NCBI GenBank assembly: GCA_034370465.1
Contig: JAXMLA010000353.1
Span: 1-5,065 of the forward strand
Direction: 5' to 3'
Length of the DNA stretch: 5,065 bases
Origin: UBA2197 sp034370465
GTDB taxonomy: Bacteria; Desulfobacterota; Desulfuromonadia; Desulfuromonadales; UBA2197
Shown here: piece after piece, positions 4,819 to 5,065 of the stretch
How positions within the stretch are numbered: position 1 is the first letter of the stretch
Layout of the letters: every line of letters starts with the position of its first letter
Position numbers and translations under genes: made by a program
Notes under the pieces: generated by a model
What the model was told of the DNA's origin: nothing
The model's database searches: none
What the model saw: only the letters and a program-made list of their open reading frames with translations

Positions 4819-5065
4819 CTACTCAAGGGAATAACTCGCGCAGGCAAAATCAGATTCCCAGACATTCACCAGGGTGACTGTGACATTCGCGTTATTGAGG
4901 GTTTGTCCAAGTTCTTCGAAAAGAAAACGGGCAATATTCTCCGATGAAGGGCTGACCCCTTTAAACATCGGCAGATCGTTGAGATATTTGTGATCCAAAG
5001 TTTCCAGAAGGCGGCGGGTCTCCGCCTTGAGTATTTTGAAGTCGATGCCGAGGCCGGATTTATCA
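4819..5065 (-). CDS. queD: 6-carboxy-5,6,7,8-tetrahydropterin synthase, C-terminal part (5' end outside window)
   Basis: An open frame runs on the minus strand from the right edge (first full codon at 5064) to a TAG at 4821-4819, giving 81 residues that begin DKSGLGIDFKILK. This is the C-terminal two thirds of QueD, the 6-pyruvoyltetrahydropterin-synthase-like enzyme that makes 6-carboxytetrahydropterin from dihydroneopterin triphosphate, supplying the QueE substrate. GLGIDFKILK, then LDHKYLND with the D-H pair of the catalytic triad (residues 24-25 of the visible part), PSSENIARFLFEEL and the closing VNVWESDFACASY, whose glutamate matches the pterin-binding residue, are family hallmarks. The catalytic cysteine and the zinc-binding histidines lie outside the window. 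The queE start follows four bases after the stop, so queD and queE are translationally coupled. Confidence 0.92.
   Translation of the reverse strand, partial: DKSGLGIDFKILKAETRRLLETLDHKYLNDLPMFKGVSPSSENIARFLFEELGQTLNNANVTVTLVNVWESDFACASYSLE

Overview
The window is a compact stretch of bacterial housekeeping genes with no mobile element, CRISPR array, rRNA or tRNA that I can see. Gene content and neighbourhood suggest a Gram-negative anaerobe of the Desulfuromonas/Geobacter type (Desulfuromonadota): bioA followed by yhbY, an rsmD-coaD pair followed by a small CxxC DUF1858-like protein, and a queD-queE pair followed by a creatininase-family hydrolase. This assignment is inference from recalled gene neighbourhoods, not from a search.

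Layout. (1) Positions 1-697, + strand: the C-terminal end of bioA (biotin synthesis) and the RNA-binding protein YhbY, closed by a strong hairpin at 717-756 that should stop transcription in both directions. (2) Positions 768-1901, - strand: dgt, a dNTP triphosphohydrolase convergent with yhbY and sharing that terminator. (3) Positions 1902-2055: a divergent promoter region with a good sigma-70-like promoter for dgt and a weaker one for the next operon. (4) Positions 2056-3329, + strand: rsmD (16S rRNA m2G966 methyltransferase), coaD (coenzyme A synthesis; ATGA overlap with rsmD) and a 63-residue CxxC protein. (5) Positions 3344-5065, - strand: a three-gene run read from the right edge, queD (3' end only), queE and a creatininase-family metal-dependent amidohydrolase. 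It ends 14 bases from the preceding convergent operon.

How the genes work together. QueD and QueE catalyse consecutive steps from dihydroneopterin triphosphate towards preQ0, the queuosine precursor. The creatininase-family protein starts 19 bases after queE and is very probably co-transcribed with it. Because a creatininase-family enzyme (archaeal ArfB) opens a formamide in a GTP-derived pyrimidine, this context makes the hydrolase the most interesting gene here. RsmD and YhbY both act on ribosome maturation; BioA and CoaD are cofactor enzymes.

Several starts were chosen against the longest reading frame: rsmD from TTG at 2056, queE from ATG at 4814 (4 bases after the queD stop), and yhbY from ATG at 398. 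All intergenic gaps are shorter than 160 bases.
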